From positions 248,001 through 312,000 of the forward strand of contig NZ_BCSV01000003.1 of assembly GCF_001571045.1 (NCBI RefSeq): DNA of 64,000 nucleotides, written 5' to 3'. The translations under genes and the position numbers were made by a program. This DNA comes from Curtobacterium ammoniigenes NBRC 101786. Its GTDB lineage: Bacteria; Actinomycetota; Actinomycetes; Actinomycetales; Microbacteriaceae. Under the pieces are notes generated by a model. The model ran no database searches. It was not told where the DNA came from and saw nothing but the letters and a program-made list of their open reading frames with translations. Shown piece after piece: positions 37,092 through 48,571 of the stretch; the first letter of the stretch is position 1; every line of letters starts with the position of its first letter.

Positions 37092-37177
37092 CGGGACGCG
37101 TCATCGGTCGGCCGCCCAGACGTCGCCCAGGGTGCGCAAACCTTGCACATTGAAGAATGTGGAGGACGGGCGTTGGT

Positions 37178-37241
37178 TTGTCGACGCGCCCCGGCTTGCC
37201 AACGCTGGCTGGATTGTCGACGCGCGGTGTTTGTCGACGCG
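37178..37241. repeat. Three copies of TTGTCGACGCG
   Basis: Exact 11-mers start at 37178, 37214 and 37231 in the 156-nt gap between the yaaA stop and the DUF4192-like gene. Each contains the palindrome GTCGAC. They may be operator sites for the downstream gene or degenerate intergenic repeats. Confidence 0.6.
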
Positions 37242-37247
37242 TGTTGG

Positions 37248-38015
37248 TCAGGCGGTTGCCGTCGGCATCTCGGCAATCAGCTGCCAGGACTCGCCGTACC
37301 GTTCCAGGGTCACCCCGTGTTCGGCCCCCCACGTCCGAAGCTCTTCCATCGACGACAGGCTCGGCGCGTCGACTGCGAGTCGGCCGAGCAGGTCACCTTT
37401 TGCATGCTTGTTCCAATGGTTGAGCGCGCGTCGTCGGCCGAGATCGTCCTTCGCGACGACCTCAAGGGCGATTGCGTCACGCAGTGGCATGAGCTGGCGG
37501 TATCCGACCGAACGGAGATCGACGACGAGCGAGAATTCCCGAGCATGGTCCGCTAGCTCTCGAGTGCCACCCCAATGGTCGCGGAGCTTCACTCCTGGGA
37601 GCCGCGCGTCGTAGGACAGGCGATACCCGGGGATGCGATCTGTCGCACGAATCGGACCGAAGAGCGCGGACTGAATGACCACGTGCCGCCGGAGCCACGC
37701 ATCCGAGCGTAATGAGCGCTCGTGTTCTGCGAAGGCGTCGTAGAGCACACCGTTGTACCGATCAATCGCGGGAAGCGTCCCTGCCGACGTGAGTTCGAGG
37801 TTCTTCGTCCGCTCACCGACAGCACGAGGTCCGAGCCCAAGCGCGTCCCGCGCTGCATCGTCGGAGTGACTTACTTCCGCCACGGCAGACATCACGCGTT
37901 GACGGTGGGGAAGGAGTGACGGGAAAAGGAGATCCGGCAACGACAACGGTCGTGCCGGATCTCCTCCGGGCCGCTTGGTCTCCGACGGCGGCAGCAGCAG
38001 GAGCAGTCCGCTCAG
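37248..38015 (-). CDS. yaaA: YaaA family peroxide stress protein (UPF0246), probable CTG start
   Basis: 255 residues if read from CTG at 38013-38015. This is the only way to include the family N-terminus LLLLLPPSETKR; the first standard start, TTG at 37946, loses 23 residues. GGGAG lies 6 nt upstream of the CTG, and CTG overlaps the atpC TGA as CTGA. Other YaaA signatures are present: PAIDRYNGVLYDA, IPGYRLSYDARLPGVKLRDHW, LVVDLRSVGY and NHWNKHAKGDLLGRL. E. coli YaaA limits free iron during peroxide stress and binds DNA. The gene follows the ATP synthase operon, and a terminator-like hairpin lies within its first codons. Confidence 0.8.
   Translation of the reverse strand: MSGLLLLLPPSETKRPGGDPARPLSLPDLLFPSLLPHRQRVMSAVAEVSHSDDAARDALGLGPRAVGERTKNLELTSAGTLPAIDRYNGVLYDAFAEHERSLRSDAWLRRHVVIQSALFGPIRATDRIPGYRLSYDARLPGVKLRDHWGGTRELADHAREFSLVVDLRSVGYRQLMPLRDAIALEVVAKDDLGRRRALNHWNKHAKGDLLGRLAVDAPSLSSMEELRTWGAEHGVTLERYGESWQLIAEMPTATA
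37923..37965 (-). terminator. Terminator-like hairpin of the atp operon, inside yaaA
   Basis: On the minus strand AGGAGATCCGGCA, then CGAC-CGTT-GTCG with one bulged T, then TGCCGGATCTCCT form 17 base pairs with a tetraloop, directly followed by TTTCCC (four T counting the last stem base). It starts 47 nt after the atpC stop. The orientation fits termination of the atp transcript. The same bases encode yaaA codons 17 to 31. Confidence 0.6.
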
Positions 38016-38290
38016 CGGCTACTCCCGGATGACGCCAGTGCTGCGTCGCGAGCGACGATCATGACCGTGTCGTGTTCCACGGAGAGGAACCCGTCGTCAG
38101 CGTCCGCCTCGACCGTCGAGCCGTCGGCTCGAGTGATCCGAACCTTCCCGGACGCGAGGATTGCGAGCATCGGCTCGTGTCCACCGAGGATGCCGATCTG
38201 CCCCTCGGTGGTCCGAGCCACAACCATGGTTGCCTCCCCCGACCAGACCTCGCGGTCGGCCGAGACGAGGTTCACCTGGAGACCGGCCAT
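38012..38290 (-). CDS. atpC: ATP synthase epsilon subunit (short form)
   Basis: 92 residues. Central stalk subunit linking gamma to the c-ring. The beta-sandwich domain is present (LVSADREVWSGEATMVVART, GILGGHEPMLA, DDGFLSVEHDTVMIVA, each a family segment). The protein ends right after it, so the C-terminal two-helix domain that inhibits ATP hydrolysis in E. coli (139 residues) is absent. ATG 38290 is 1 nt from the atpD stop. Last subunit gene of the operon; its stop overlaps the proposed yaaA start. Confidence 0.95.
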   Translation of the reverse strand: MAGLQVNLVSADREVWSGEATMVVARTTEGQIGILGGHEPMLAILASGKVRITRADGSTVEADADDGFLSVEHDTVMIVARDAALASSGSSR

Positions 38291-38291
38291 C

Positions 38292-40725
<2,434 letters not shown>

Positions 40726-40726
40726 G

Positions 40727-42358
40727 TCAGCGGCGACCCTTGCGAATCTGCTCCTGGTCGACGTCGTCGCGATCGGCGGCTTCGGTCGCGTTCGCGTCCG
40801 CGAGGCGCTCCCCGTCGCTCGTCTCGAAGCCCTGCTTGAAGGCGTCGACCTCGCGGCCGAGTGCGGCGACCGTGTCGTCGTCCAGGACGTTGGTCTCGCG
40901 GAGCGTCGTCAGGATCTCGGTGTTACGGCGGAGGTGATCGAGGAGTTCCGACTCGAAGCGGAGGACGTCGGCTACCGGGACGTCGTCCAGCTTGCCGTTC
41001 GTGCCCACCCAGATCGACACGACCTGGTCCTCGACCGGATACGGCGAGTACTGCGGCTGCTTCAGCAGCTCCGTCAGCCGCGCACCGCGCTCAAGCTGCC
41101 GCCGCGACGCCTGATCGAGGTCGGAGGCGAACATCGCGAAGGCCTCGAGCGAGCGGTACTGCGCCAATTCGAGCTTCAGCGTGCCGGAGACCTTCTTGAT
41201 GGACTTGACCTGTGCGTCACCGCCGACGCGCGACACGGAGATGCCGACGTCCACAGCGGGACGCTGGTTCGCGTTGAACAGGTCAGACTGCAGGAAGATC
41301 TGGCCGTCGGTGATCGAGATCACGTTCGTCGGAATGTAGGCCGAGACGTCGTTCGCCTTCGTCTCGATGATCGGGAGACCCGTCATCGAACCGGCGCCGA
41401 GTTCGTCGGACAGCTTGGCGCAACGCTCGAGGAGACGGGAGTGCAGGTAGAAGACATCACCCGGGTACGCCTCACGGCCCGGCGGACGACGGAGGAGCAG
41501 CGACACGGCTCGATACGCCTCGGCCTGCTTCGACAGGTCATCGAAAATGATGAGGACGTGCTTGCCGCCGTACATCCAGTGCTGGCCGATGGCCGAGCCG
41601 GTGTACGGGGCGAGGTACTTGAAGCCGGCCGGGTCGGAAGCCGGCGCAGCGACGATGGTGGTGTACTCCATCGCTCCGGCATCTTCGAGCGCGCCCTTGA
41701 CGGAAGCGATCGTCGAGCCCTTCTGGCCGATCGCGACGTAGATGCAGCGAACCTGCTTGGTCGGGTCGCCGGTCTGCCAGTTCGCGCGCTGGTTGATGAT
41801 GGTGTCGATCGCGATCGCGGTCTTGCCGGTCTGGCGGTCGCCGATGATGAGCTGGCGCTGGCCACGGCCGATCGGGATCATCGCGTCGATCGCCTTGATC
41901 CCGGTCTGCATCGGCTCATGCACGGACTTGCGCTGCATGACGCCAGGGGCCTGCAGTTCGAGCGCACGACGCCCCTCTGCGGCGATGTCACCGAGACCAT
42001 CGATCGGGACGCCGAGCGGGTCGACCACACGGCCCAGATACCCATCGCCGACGGGGACCGAAAGCACCTCGCCAGTGCGGGTGACCTCTTGTCCTTCTTC
42101 GATGCCCGCGAATTCGCCGAGCACAATCGCGCCGATCTCGTCTTCGTCGAGGTTCTGTGCGAGACCGAGGGTGCCGTCCGCGAAACGAATGAGCTCGTTC
42201 GCCATGACGCCGGGAAGGCCTTCGACGTGGGCGATGCCGTCGGCCGCGTCGGTGACGTGCCCGACCTCGGCCGTGGAGGCTTTCGTGGGCTCGTAGTTCG
42301 AGACGAAGTCCTTCAGGGCATCACGAATCTCATCTGGGCTGATGGTGATGTCTGCCAT
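40727..42358 (-). CDS. atpA: ATP synthase F1 alpha subunit
   Basis: 543 residues from ATG 42358 ([12 protein letters not shown]), with AAGGA 8 nt upstream. Walker A GDRQTGKT near residue 171 and the signature [14 protein letters not shown] near residue 366 are clear. The C-terminus is about 30 residues longer than in E. coli, as in other Actinobacteria. Regulatory, non-catalytic nucleotide site. Confidence 0.98.
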   Translation of the reverse strand: MADITISPDEIRDALKDFVSNYEPTKASTAEVGHVTDAADGIAHVEGLPGVMANELIRFADGTLGLAQNLDEDEIGAIVLGEFAGIEEGQEVTRTGEVLSVPVGDGYLGRVVDPLGVPIDGLGDIAAEGRRALELQAPGVMQRKSVHEPMQTGIKAIDAMIPIGRGQRQLIIGDRQTGKTAIAIDTIINQRANWQTGDPTKQVRCIYVAIGQKGSTIASVKGALEDAGAMEYTTIVAAPASDPAGFKYLAPYTGSAIGQHWMYGGKHVLIIFDDLSKQAEAYRAVSLLLRRPPGREAYPGDVFYLHSRLLERCAKLSDELGAGSMTGLPIIETKANDVSAYIPTNVISITDGQIFLQSDLFNANQRPAVDVGISVSRVGGDAQVKSIKKVSGTLKLELAQYRSLEAFAMFASDLDQASRRQLERGARLTELLKQPQYSPYPVEDQVVSIWVGTNGKLDDVPVADVLRFESELLDHLRRNTEILTTLRETNVLDDDTVAALGREVDAFKQGFETSDGERLADANATEAADRDDVDQEQIRKGRR

Positions 42359-42476
42359 GTGATTTTCCTTGTTGATTTCCGGGCCGACGTGGCTCCGGGA
42401 CGATGATGCCTGTGCGGGCGATGTCACGCTGCTGCGGTCCAGGCCATTGTGGACGATTCGGTGCTGAACAGCATCA

Positions 42477-42488
42477 GTCGGCGCCGAC
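42477..42488. other. 12-bp palindrome in the atpH-atpA gap
   Basis: GTCGGCGCCGAC is self-complementary and lies in the 145-nt gap between atpH and atpA, just after the atpH stop. A smaller hairpin (TGCTGAACAGCA) lies nearby at about 42462-42473. Either may be an mRNA stability or processing element that helps raise alpha and beta output. Nothing else is seen in this gap. Confidence 0.35.
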
Positions 42489-42503
42489 GATGTCCGATCG
42501 AGA

Positions 42504-43298
42504 TCACCCGACGAGTTGCTCCCGCAGTGCGGCGACACGACTGCTGACGGTGCCGTCGATCACATCGCCCCCGATCTGCACGCGGACTCCCCCGACGATG
42601 CGCGGGTCGACGACCGTGTTCACACTGACGCTGCGGCCGTATCGATCAGACAGCGTCTTCACGACCTGGGCAACGTGACGTTCGTCGAGTGGCGCAGCGG
42701 TCACAACCGTCGCGACGAGCTTGTGCGCCGAGTCGGCCACGACATCAGTCGCGTGACGGATGAGCTCACCGATGCGTCGACCGCGAGGCTGCTGCACGAG
42801 GTGCGTCATGATCGCGACCGTCTGCTCAGACGCCTTGCCGCTCAGGAGCCGCTCGACCAATGCGGCCTTCTCGCGTGCGCTCCCGAGCTTTGTGCCGAGT
42901 GCGAGCTCGAGCGACGCGTCGGACCGAACGGCTCGCTCGAACCCGAACAGCTCAGACTCGATCGGACCGTCCGGGCCGACCGACTGTGCGATCGCGCGAA
43001 TCCCGAGGTCTTCGACTCCTTCGAGCAGGTCGCCCTCCGACGACCATCGCGAGCCGGCGACCGCGCTGAGGATCGCGCGAGTCGCTTCCGTCAGACCGGC
43101 GAACACGCGGTCGATGATGCCCTTCTTCCCGACCGGGTCAGCCGTTGCGTCCGCGAGCACGCTCAACAGCTGCGGCGATCCGGCGATGACTCGGTCAGCC
43201 GCGAGCAACTCCCGACCGGTCGACAGGTCGACCGCTTCGCCAAGATCGGCGAGCACCGCCTGAGCAGCGGCCAAGGAGGATCGAGTCGCGCTGCGCAT
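42504..43298 (-). CDS. atpH: ATP synthase F1 delta subunit
   Basis: 264 residues, the actinobacterial length (E. coli 177). It holds the alpha3beta3 head to subunit b. The N-terminal helical bundle and the C-terminal signature [15 protein letters not shown]...[15 protein letters not shown] (read in two pieces) are clear. ATG overlaps nothing; it follows the atpF stop directly. Confidence 0.95.
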   Translation of the reverse strand: MRSATRSSLAAAQAVLADLGEAVDLSTGRELLAADRVIAGSPQLLSVLADATADPVGKKGIIDRVFAGLTEATRAILSAVAGSRWSSEGDLLEGVEDLGIRAIAQSVGPDGPIESELFGFERAVRSDASLELALGTKLGSAREKAALVERLLSGKASEQTVAIMTHLVQQPRGRRIGELIRHATDVVADSAHKLVATVVTAAPLDERHVAQVVKTLSDRYGRSVSVNTVVDPRIVGGVRVQIGGDVIDGTVSSRVAALREQLVG

Positions 43299-44173
<875 letters not shown>

Positions 44174-45007
44174 TCAGTGTTCTTCTGCCAGCGCGAGCTG
44201 GATGTACACCGCGGTGAGCAGCATGAAGACGTAGGCCTGCAGCAGAGCGACCAGGATCTCGAAGAAGCTGAACGCGATGCCGAAGGCGAGGGTCCCGACG
44301 CCGAACAGGGCGAACAGGCTGTGCGAGTCGAACAGGAAGAACGACGTCGCCGAGAAGAACAGCACCAGAAGGAGGTGGCCGACGACCATGTTCATGAGCA
44401 ACCGGAGCGTCAGCGTCACGGGCCGCAGCACGAAGGTCGAGACGAACTCGATCGGCGTCACGATGATGTAGAGGTACCACGGAACCCCGGGCGGGAAGAA
44501 CGCGTTTCGCAAGAACTTGCCGGGGTGACGGCGCAGACCGGCATAGATGAAGGCGACGTAGGCGATGACCGCGAGGATCAACGGCATCGCAATCCGGCTG
44601 GTTCCCTGCAGGTTGAATCCCGGGATCAGCCCGGTGAGGTTCATGAACAGCACGCCGAAGAAGATCGAGGCGAGCAGCGGGAGGAAGCGACGACCGTCCT
44701 TCTCACCGAGGTTGTCGAACGCGTTGCGGCGGACGACGTCGAACCCGTACTCGATGAACGCCTGGCCGCGCCCAGGAACCAATTTGAGGGATCGCGTGCC
44801 GACGATTCCGATGATGAGCAGCACCGCCACCGAGATGAAGCGAATGATCACGAGGCGGTCGATCTCGAACGGCGTGCCCGCGAAGAAGATGGCGGGCGGG
44901 AAGAACTGTTCGATCGACGGGCCCTGGAACGTTGCGGCCTGGCTGCTCCCCGCGGCAACGGTGGTACCCGCATCGGCGAGGGACAGGGGAAGAGCGTGGG
45001 ATAGCAG
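44174..45007 (-). CDS. atpB: ATP synthase Fo a subunit, probable CTG start
   Basis: 277 residues from CTG at 45005-45007, chosen because AGGAG lies 6 nt upstream and the result (MLSHALPLSL) matches the short hydrophobic N-terminus of related AtpB. GTG 45046 and TTG 45025 are in frame but have no Shine-Dalgarno. Five to six membrane helices; the key Arg is in PVTLTLRLLMNMVVGH near residue 200. GFNLQGTSR and FELLVALLQAYVF-like helices complete the proton half-channels. Confidence 0.93.
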   Translation of the reverse strand: MLSHALPLSLADAGTTVAAGSSQAATFQGPSIEQFFPPAIFFAGTPFEIDRLVIIRFISVAVLLIIGIVGTRSLKLVPGRGQAFIEYGFDVVRRNAFDNLGEKDGRRFLPLLASIFFGVLFMNLTGLIPGFNLQGTSRIAMPLILAVIAYVAFIYAGLRRHPGKFLRNAFFPPGVPWYLYIIVTPIEFVSTFVLRPVTLTLRLLMNMVVGHLLLVLFFSATSFFLFDSHSLFALFGVGTLAFGIAFSFFEILVALLQAYVFMLLTAVYIQLALAEEH

Positions 45008-45110
45008 CGCTGTCTCCTGTGTCAAAGCGCACGCCCAATGGCGCACGATGGTGGACTGTGTGGAGGCGGCCCGATGAGCGCAAGCAAACCGCCGCGCACG
45101 GGCTTCACCC

Positions 45111-45116
45111 AGCCTA
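45111..45116 (-). promoter_or_regulatory. Possible -10 element (TAGGCT) upstream of atpB
   Basis: On the minus strand TAGGCT lies 104 nt upstream of the proposed atpB start in the 231-nt gap after the AtpI-like gene. No acceptable -35 was found at 16-19 nt, so support is weak. No other gene is visible in this gap. Confidence 0.3.
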
Positions 45117-45238
45117 TCAGGTCAGCGCCTGATGCATGGCGACCCGGTATTCCACGTAACAGCGGATCACCGCGGGACGGTCGATCCAATCGCGCATACC
45201 GAACCGCGCGCCCGGTGGCCGCCCGGAAAACGCGCCAC

Positions 45239-45706
45239 TCAGTGCGGCGTCGTGTCTTCGCCGGGGAGTGACACGCCGATCGGAACGCGCCCGCGGCTCA
45301 CGGCCACGACGTCGATGACGAGGCTCCCGACGACCCCGACGATGATCGCCACCGCCATCACGGGAGTGGAGACCCACGCCTGACCTTTGAGAACGACCAG
45401 GATCACGATGAACAGGACGAACTTCAGGAGCCATGTCCCCATCACGATCCCGAAGAACGCGCCGGACACCATCTGTCCACCGGCGACGCGAAGCGCGACG
45501 AGCACACTCGCCGCCGTGAGGCCGAGGAACACCACACTCATCACGGCACCGACGAGGCCGCCGATAAGCCCGGGCACTCCCGCCACCAGCAGTCCGACCA
45601 CGCCGCCGACCACTGCGAGAGCGATAGCGAGCATCGTGCCCTGGCGAAGAATGCTTCGGAAGATCGGACGGACGTGATCGAGTGCGTTCGGCGCTGAATC
45701 GGTCAT
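45239..45706 (-). CDS. AtpI-like membrane protein
   Basis: 155 residues with four membrane helices (about 24-42, 47-66, 79-98 and 112-135) and a short charged tail. Its size, topology and place directly upstream of atpB match the AtpI/UncI-type proteins that help c-ring assembly, but sequence similarity to AtpI is not obvious by eye. ATG 45706 overlaps the wecA stop as ATGA. Confidence 0.7.
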   Translation of the reverse strand: MTDSAPNALDHVRPIFRSILRQGTMLAIALAVVGGVVGLLVAGVPGLIGGLVGAVMSVVFLGLTAASVLVALRVAGGQMVSGAFFGIVMGTWLLKFVLFIVILVVLKGQAWVSTPVMAVAIIVGVVGSLVIDVVAVSRGRVPIGVSLPGEDTTPH

Positions 45707-46926
45707 GAGTGCTTCTCTCCTGCACGGTGGGCCGACGCGGCCCGGTCAAGGGGATCGAACGCGCGCTCGGCGTGGTCGGCCCGCGAGGTCTGCGCCGCGA
45801 TCTCGCGTCGCTTCGTGCGGCCCAGCGGCGCGAACGTCGCGGTGGCGCAGATCGCGAAACCGACCGCGACGAACGCAACCACCCAATACCACCGGAGGAA
45901 CAGGAACAAGAGCGTCCCCACCGCAACCACAGCGGTCCACGCGTAGAAGATCAGCACGGCATGGAAGTGGGAGTGCCCCATGTCGAGGAGGCGATGGTGC
46001 AGATGCTTCCGGTCCGCCGAGAACGGTGACTTCCCGGCACTGACTCGACGGAACACCGCGAGCGAGAAATCGAGCATCGGAACGATCAGGATCGCGAACG
46101 GCAAGAGAATCGGAATGAAGACCGGCAGCAGTTGCGTGCGGGAGTGCACGGTCGCGGGATCGATGTTGCCGGTGAGCGACACGGCCGAGGTCGCCATGAG
46201 GAAGCCGACGAGAAGGGCCCCAGCGTCGCCCATGAACAGCTTCGCGGGATGCCAGTTCAAGAAGAGGAACCCGAAGCACGCGCCGACGAGCACGGCAGTC
46301 AGCAGTGATGGCAGGTTGAAGAAGAACTCCGTCTGCACGACGATTCGGTTGATGAAGAAGCTGTAGAGGAAGAAGACTCCTCCGGCGATGATGGCGACGC
46401 CCGCGACAAGGCCATCGAGACCGTCGATGAAGTTGACCGCGTTCATGACGAGAACCACCGCGAGCACCGTGAAGATCAGGGACATGTAGCTCGACCCGAC
46501 GGTCAGCGTTGTGCCGATCGGGAGCGACACGATCGCCACTCCCTGCCAGGCGAGGATGCCCGCTGCGATGATCTGCCCGGCGAGCTTCGTCATCCAGTCG
46601 AGATCCCAGATGTCGTCGGCGACACCGAGAACGACGATGATCGTCGCGCCTGCGAGCACAGCCAGTACACGGCCGGGCTCGGCGAACACCAGCCGGAAGT
46701 AGTCAACGCCGGCAATATGCGGAAAGAGGAACCACGCGCAGAGAATCGACACGATGATCCCGAGGAACATCGCGATTCCCCCGAGGCGAGGCGTCGGGGT
46801 GCGGTGCACGTCGCGTTCCCGCACTCGCGGATACCACTTGAAGCGCAACCCGAGCTTCCACACGACCCAGCTCATGCAGAAGCTGACGATCGCGGAGATC
46901 AGCCCGGCGAGGAGGTAATACCTCAT
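45703..46926 (-). CDS. wecA: Polyprenyl-phosphate GlcNAc-1-phosphate transferase (WecA/TagO family)
   Basis: 407 residues with about eleven membrane helices. It transfers a sugar-1-phosphate to undecaprenyl/decaprenyl phosphate and so starts cell-wall glycan synthesis. Family motifs: PTPRLGGIAMF, the Asp pair in GVADDIWDLDW, NAVNFIDGLDGLVAG and FLFLNWHPAKLFMGDAGA. A cytoplasmic loop with HLHHRLLDMGHSH matches the HHR signature. In many Actinobacteria this gene lies between tsaC and the atp operon, as here. ATG overlaps the tsaC stop. Confidence 0.93.
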   Translation of the reverse strand: MRYYLLAGLISAIVSFCMSWVVWKLGLRFKWYPRVRERDVHRTPTPRLGGIAMFLGIIVSILCAWFLFPHIAGVDYFRLVFAEPGRVLAVLAGATIIVVLGVADDIWDLDWMTKLAGQIIAAGILAWQGVAIVSLPIGTTLTVGSSYMSLIFTVLAVVLVMNAVNFIDGLDGLVAGVAIIAGGVFFLYSFFINRIVVQTEFFFNLPSLLTAVLVGACFGFLFLNWHPAKLFMGDAGALLVGFLMATSAVSLTGNIDPATVHSRTQLLPVFIPILLPFAILIVPMLDFSLAVFRRVSAGKSPFSADRKHLHHRLLDMGHSHFHAVLIFYAWTAVVAVGTLLFLFLRWYWVVAFVAVGFAICATATFAPLGRTKRREIAAQTSRADHAERAFDPLDRAASAHRAGEKHS

Positions 46927-47597
46927 GTGATCAGATCGGCGCCGACGATTCGCGCGATCTCGGCGTCCGGAATCACGCCATGCCGAAGGATCCGGAGTGA
47001 GCCGCCCTGCGCGAGCCCGGTCGCATCGACGATGGTGGAGCCGGTGGAATCCGCCGACCCGTCGTGCGGGGCAAGTCGTCCGGCGTCCAGGTACACCGCC
47101 ACCGAGTCTCCGAGCATGCCCATCGCCTCGTCGACATCCATCGCTGCCGGGCTTCCGGTCGCATTGGCGCTCGACACTGCCAGCGGACCGACCTCCTGCA
47201 GCAGTTCGAGCGCGATCTTCGAGTCGGGCATCCGGAGCGCGACCGTGCCCCGCGTCTCGCCGAGATCCCAGTCGAGCGACGGCTGTGCCTGCAGCACGAC
47301 GGTGAGGCCACCCGGCCAGAACTCGCCGACCAGCGATCGAACCGCATCAGGGATCTCGGTCGCCAGCGCTTCCATCGTGTCGGTCGCCGGGATGAGCACC
47401 GGCGGCGGCGACTGCCGCGTACGGCCCTTGGCATCGAGGAGGCGCTGCACGGCTGTCGCAGAGAACGCATCGGCGGCAACGCCATAGACCGTGTCGGTCG
47501 GGGTGACGACCAGTTCACCGCGACCGAGCGCAGCGCGGGCCAGCCGCATGCCGGTGAGCAGGTCAGCGGAGTCGGAGCAATCGAATCTGGAGGCCAT
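46923..47597 (-). CDS. tsaC: L-threonylcarbamoyladenylate synthase (TsaC/YrdC/Sua5)
   Basis: 224 residues. First step of the t6A37 tRNA modification: Thr, bicarbonate and ATP to TC-AMP. YrdC-domain signatures are present: VVTPTDTVYGVAADA near residue 31, DAKGR, WPGGLTVVLQ and SSANATGSPAA near 140. It has the short (TsaC) form without the Sua5 extension. Located with prmC and prfA, all acting on translation. Confidence 0.94.
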   Translation of the reverse strand: MASRFDCSDSADLLTGMRLARAALGRGELVVTPTDTVYGVAADAFSATAVQRLLDAKGRTRQSPPPVLIPATDTMEALATEIPDAVRSLVGEFWPGGLTVVLQAQPSLDWDLGETRGTVALRMPDSKIALELLQEVGPLAVSSANATGSPAAMDVDEAMGMLGDSVAVYLDAGRLAPHDGSADSTGSTIVDATGLAQGGSLRILRHGVIPDAEIARIVGADLIT

Positions 47598-47652
47598 GAC
47601 CTGGCAATGATAGTGGGCTGGGATCGGGCGAACGTGAACGAACGCGCGACGA

Positions 47653-48567
47653 CTACGCGCCTGTCGCCGGCGCGATCGCCGTCGTCGTGCGGTCCCGTCC
47701 GGTGAGGTCGCGGTGTGTCTCGGGCGAGCGAAACCGTGCCGCGCTCAGCAGCGCGCGGAGCGCAGCCCCCTGCTGCTCGGCGTGCTCGATGACGACGGTA
47801 CCGCCGGGCGTGAGCAGTCGGCGAGCGGTGACGACGAGCCTCCGGACCGCGTCCAATCCGTCGGGGCCGCCGTAGAGCGCGGCTGCCGGGTCCCAGTCGC
47901 GCACCTCAGGATCGACCGGCACCGCGGCGTCCGGAATGTACGGCGGGTTCGACACGACGACCGAGACCGTCCCGTCGAGCTCGGGAAGCGCGTCGCCCAG
48001 ATCGCCACGAACGAGCCGCACCGGTGAACCGAGTGCGGCATTGTTGCGCTCGGCCCACGCGAACGCGTCGGCGGACTGCTCGACCGCGTAGACGACGGCG
48101 TGCGGCACCTCCGTCGCCAACGCCAGTGCGATGGCGCCGCTGCCCGTCCCGAGGTCGACGGCCACGGGCGCTGGAAGCGCCGTCGCCGCCAGTGCGTCGA
48201 TCGCGAACTGTGCCACGGACTCCGTCTCCGGTCGCGGCACGAACACGCCGGGGCCGACGGCGAGGGAGAGCGCGCGGAAGTGCGCGACACCGGTGATGTG
48301 CTGCAACGGCTCGCGACCGCACCGGCGCGCGACGGCCTGCCGAAACCGTTGGACATGAGCCGCGCCGACGGCGCCGCCGATCACTGCGCGCGCCTCGACG
48401 GCACCGCGCGTCGTATCAGTCGCCCACGCCAGCAGCAGTGCCGCATCGACGCGCGGCGATGGAACACCGTGCGCCGACAGCGCCGCGGTCGCCTCGTCGA
48501 GGAGGCGATCCGCGGTGAACGCACCATCTGCTGGGAGGCTCCCCCGCGCCTCCGGACCGTCGGTCAC
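47653..48567 (-). CDS. prmC: Peptide chain release factor N5-glutamine methyltransferase
   Basis: 304 residues. Methylates the Gln of the GGQ motif in RF1/RF2. The N-terminal helical domain is followed by a Rossmann SAM domain with VDLGTGSGAIALALA near residue 140 and the catalytic NPPYIP near 205. GTG start, 4 nt after the prfA stop; the two genes are adjacent in most bacteria. Confidence 0.95.
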   Translation of the reverse strand: MTDGPEARGSLPADGAFTADRLLDEATAALSAHGVPSPRVDAALLLAWATDTTRGAVEARAVIGGAVGAAHVQRFRQAVARRCGREPLQHITGVAHFRALSLAVGPGVFVPRPETESVAQFAIDALAATALPAPVAVDLGTGSGAIALALATEVPHAVVYAVEQSADAFAWAERNNAALGSPVRLVRGDLGDALPELDGTVSVVVSNPPYIPDAAVPVDPEVRDWDPAAALYGGPDGLDAVRRLVVTARRLLTPGGTVVIEHAEQQGAALRALLSAARFRSPETHRDLTGRDRTTTAIAPATGA

Positions 48568-48571
48568 CTGC

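Noticed and set aside
36450-37556. 368-residue plus-strand open frame opposite the DUF4192-like gene and yaaA
   Set aside because: Covers the certain yaaA gene in antisense; charged, non-folding composition.
45020-45025. Perfect TTGACA upstream of atpB, considered as a -35 box
   Set aside because: It lies 20 nt before the proposed start and no -10 hexamer follows at 16-19 nt; the bases instead precede the AGGAG ribosome site.
45117-45197. 26-residue peptide (MRDWIDRPAVIR...) in the gap upstream of atpB
   Set aside because: No Shine-Dalgarno, lies in the tail of a longer open frame antisense or out of frame to the AtpI-like gene, and no leader-peptide logic (no codon run or attenuator) is visible.
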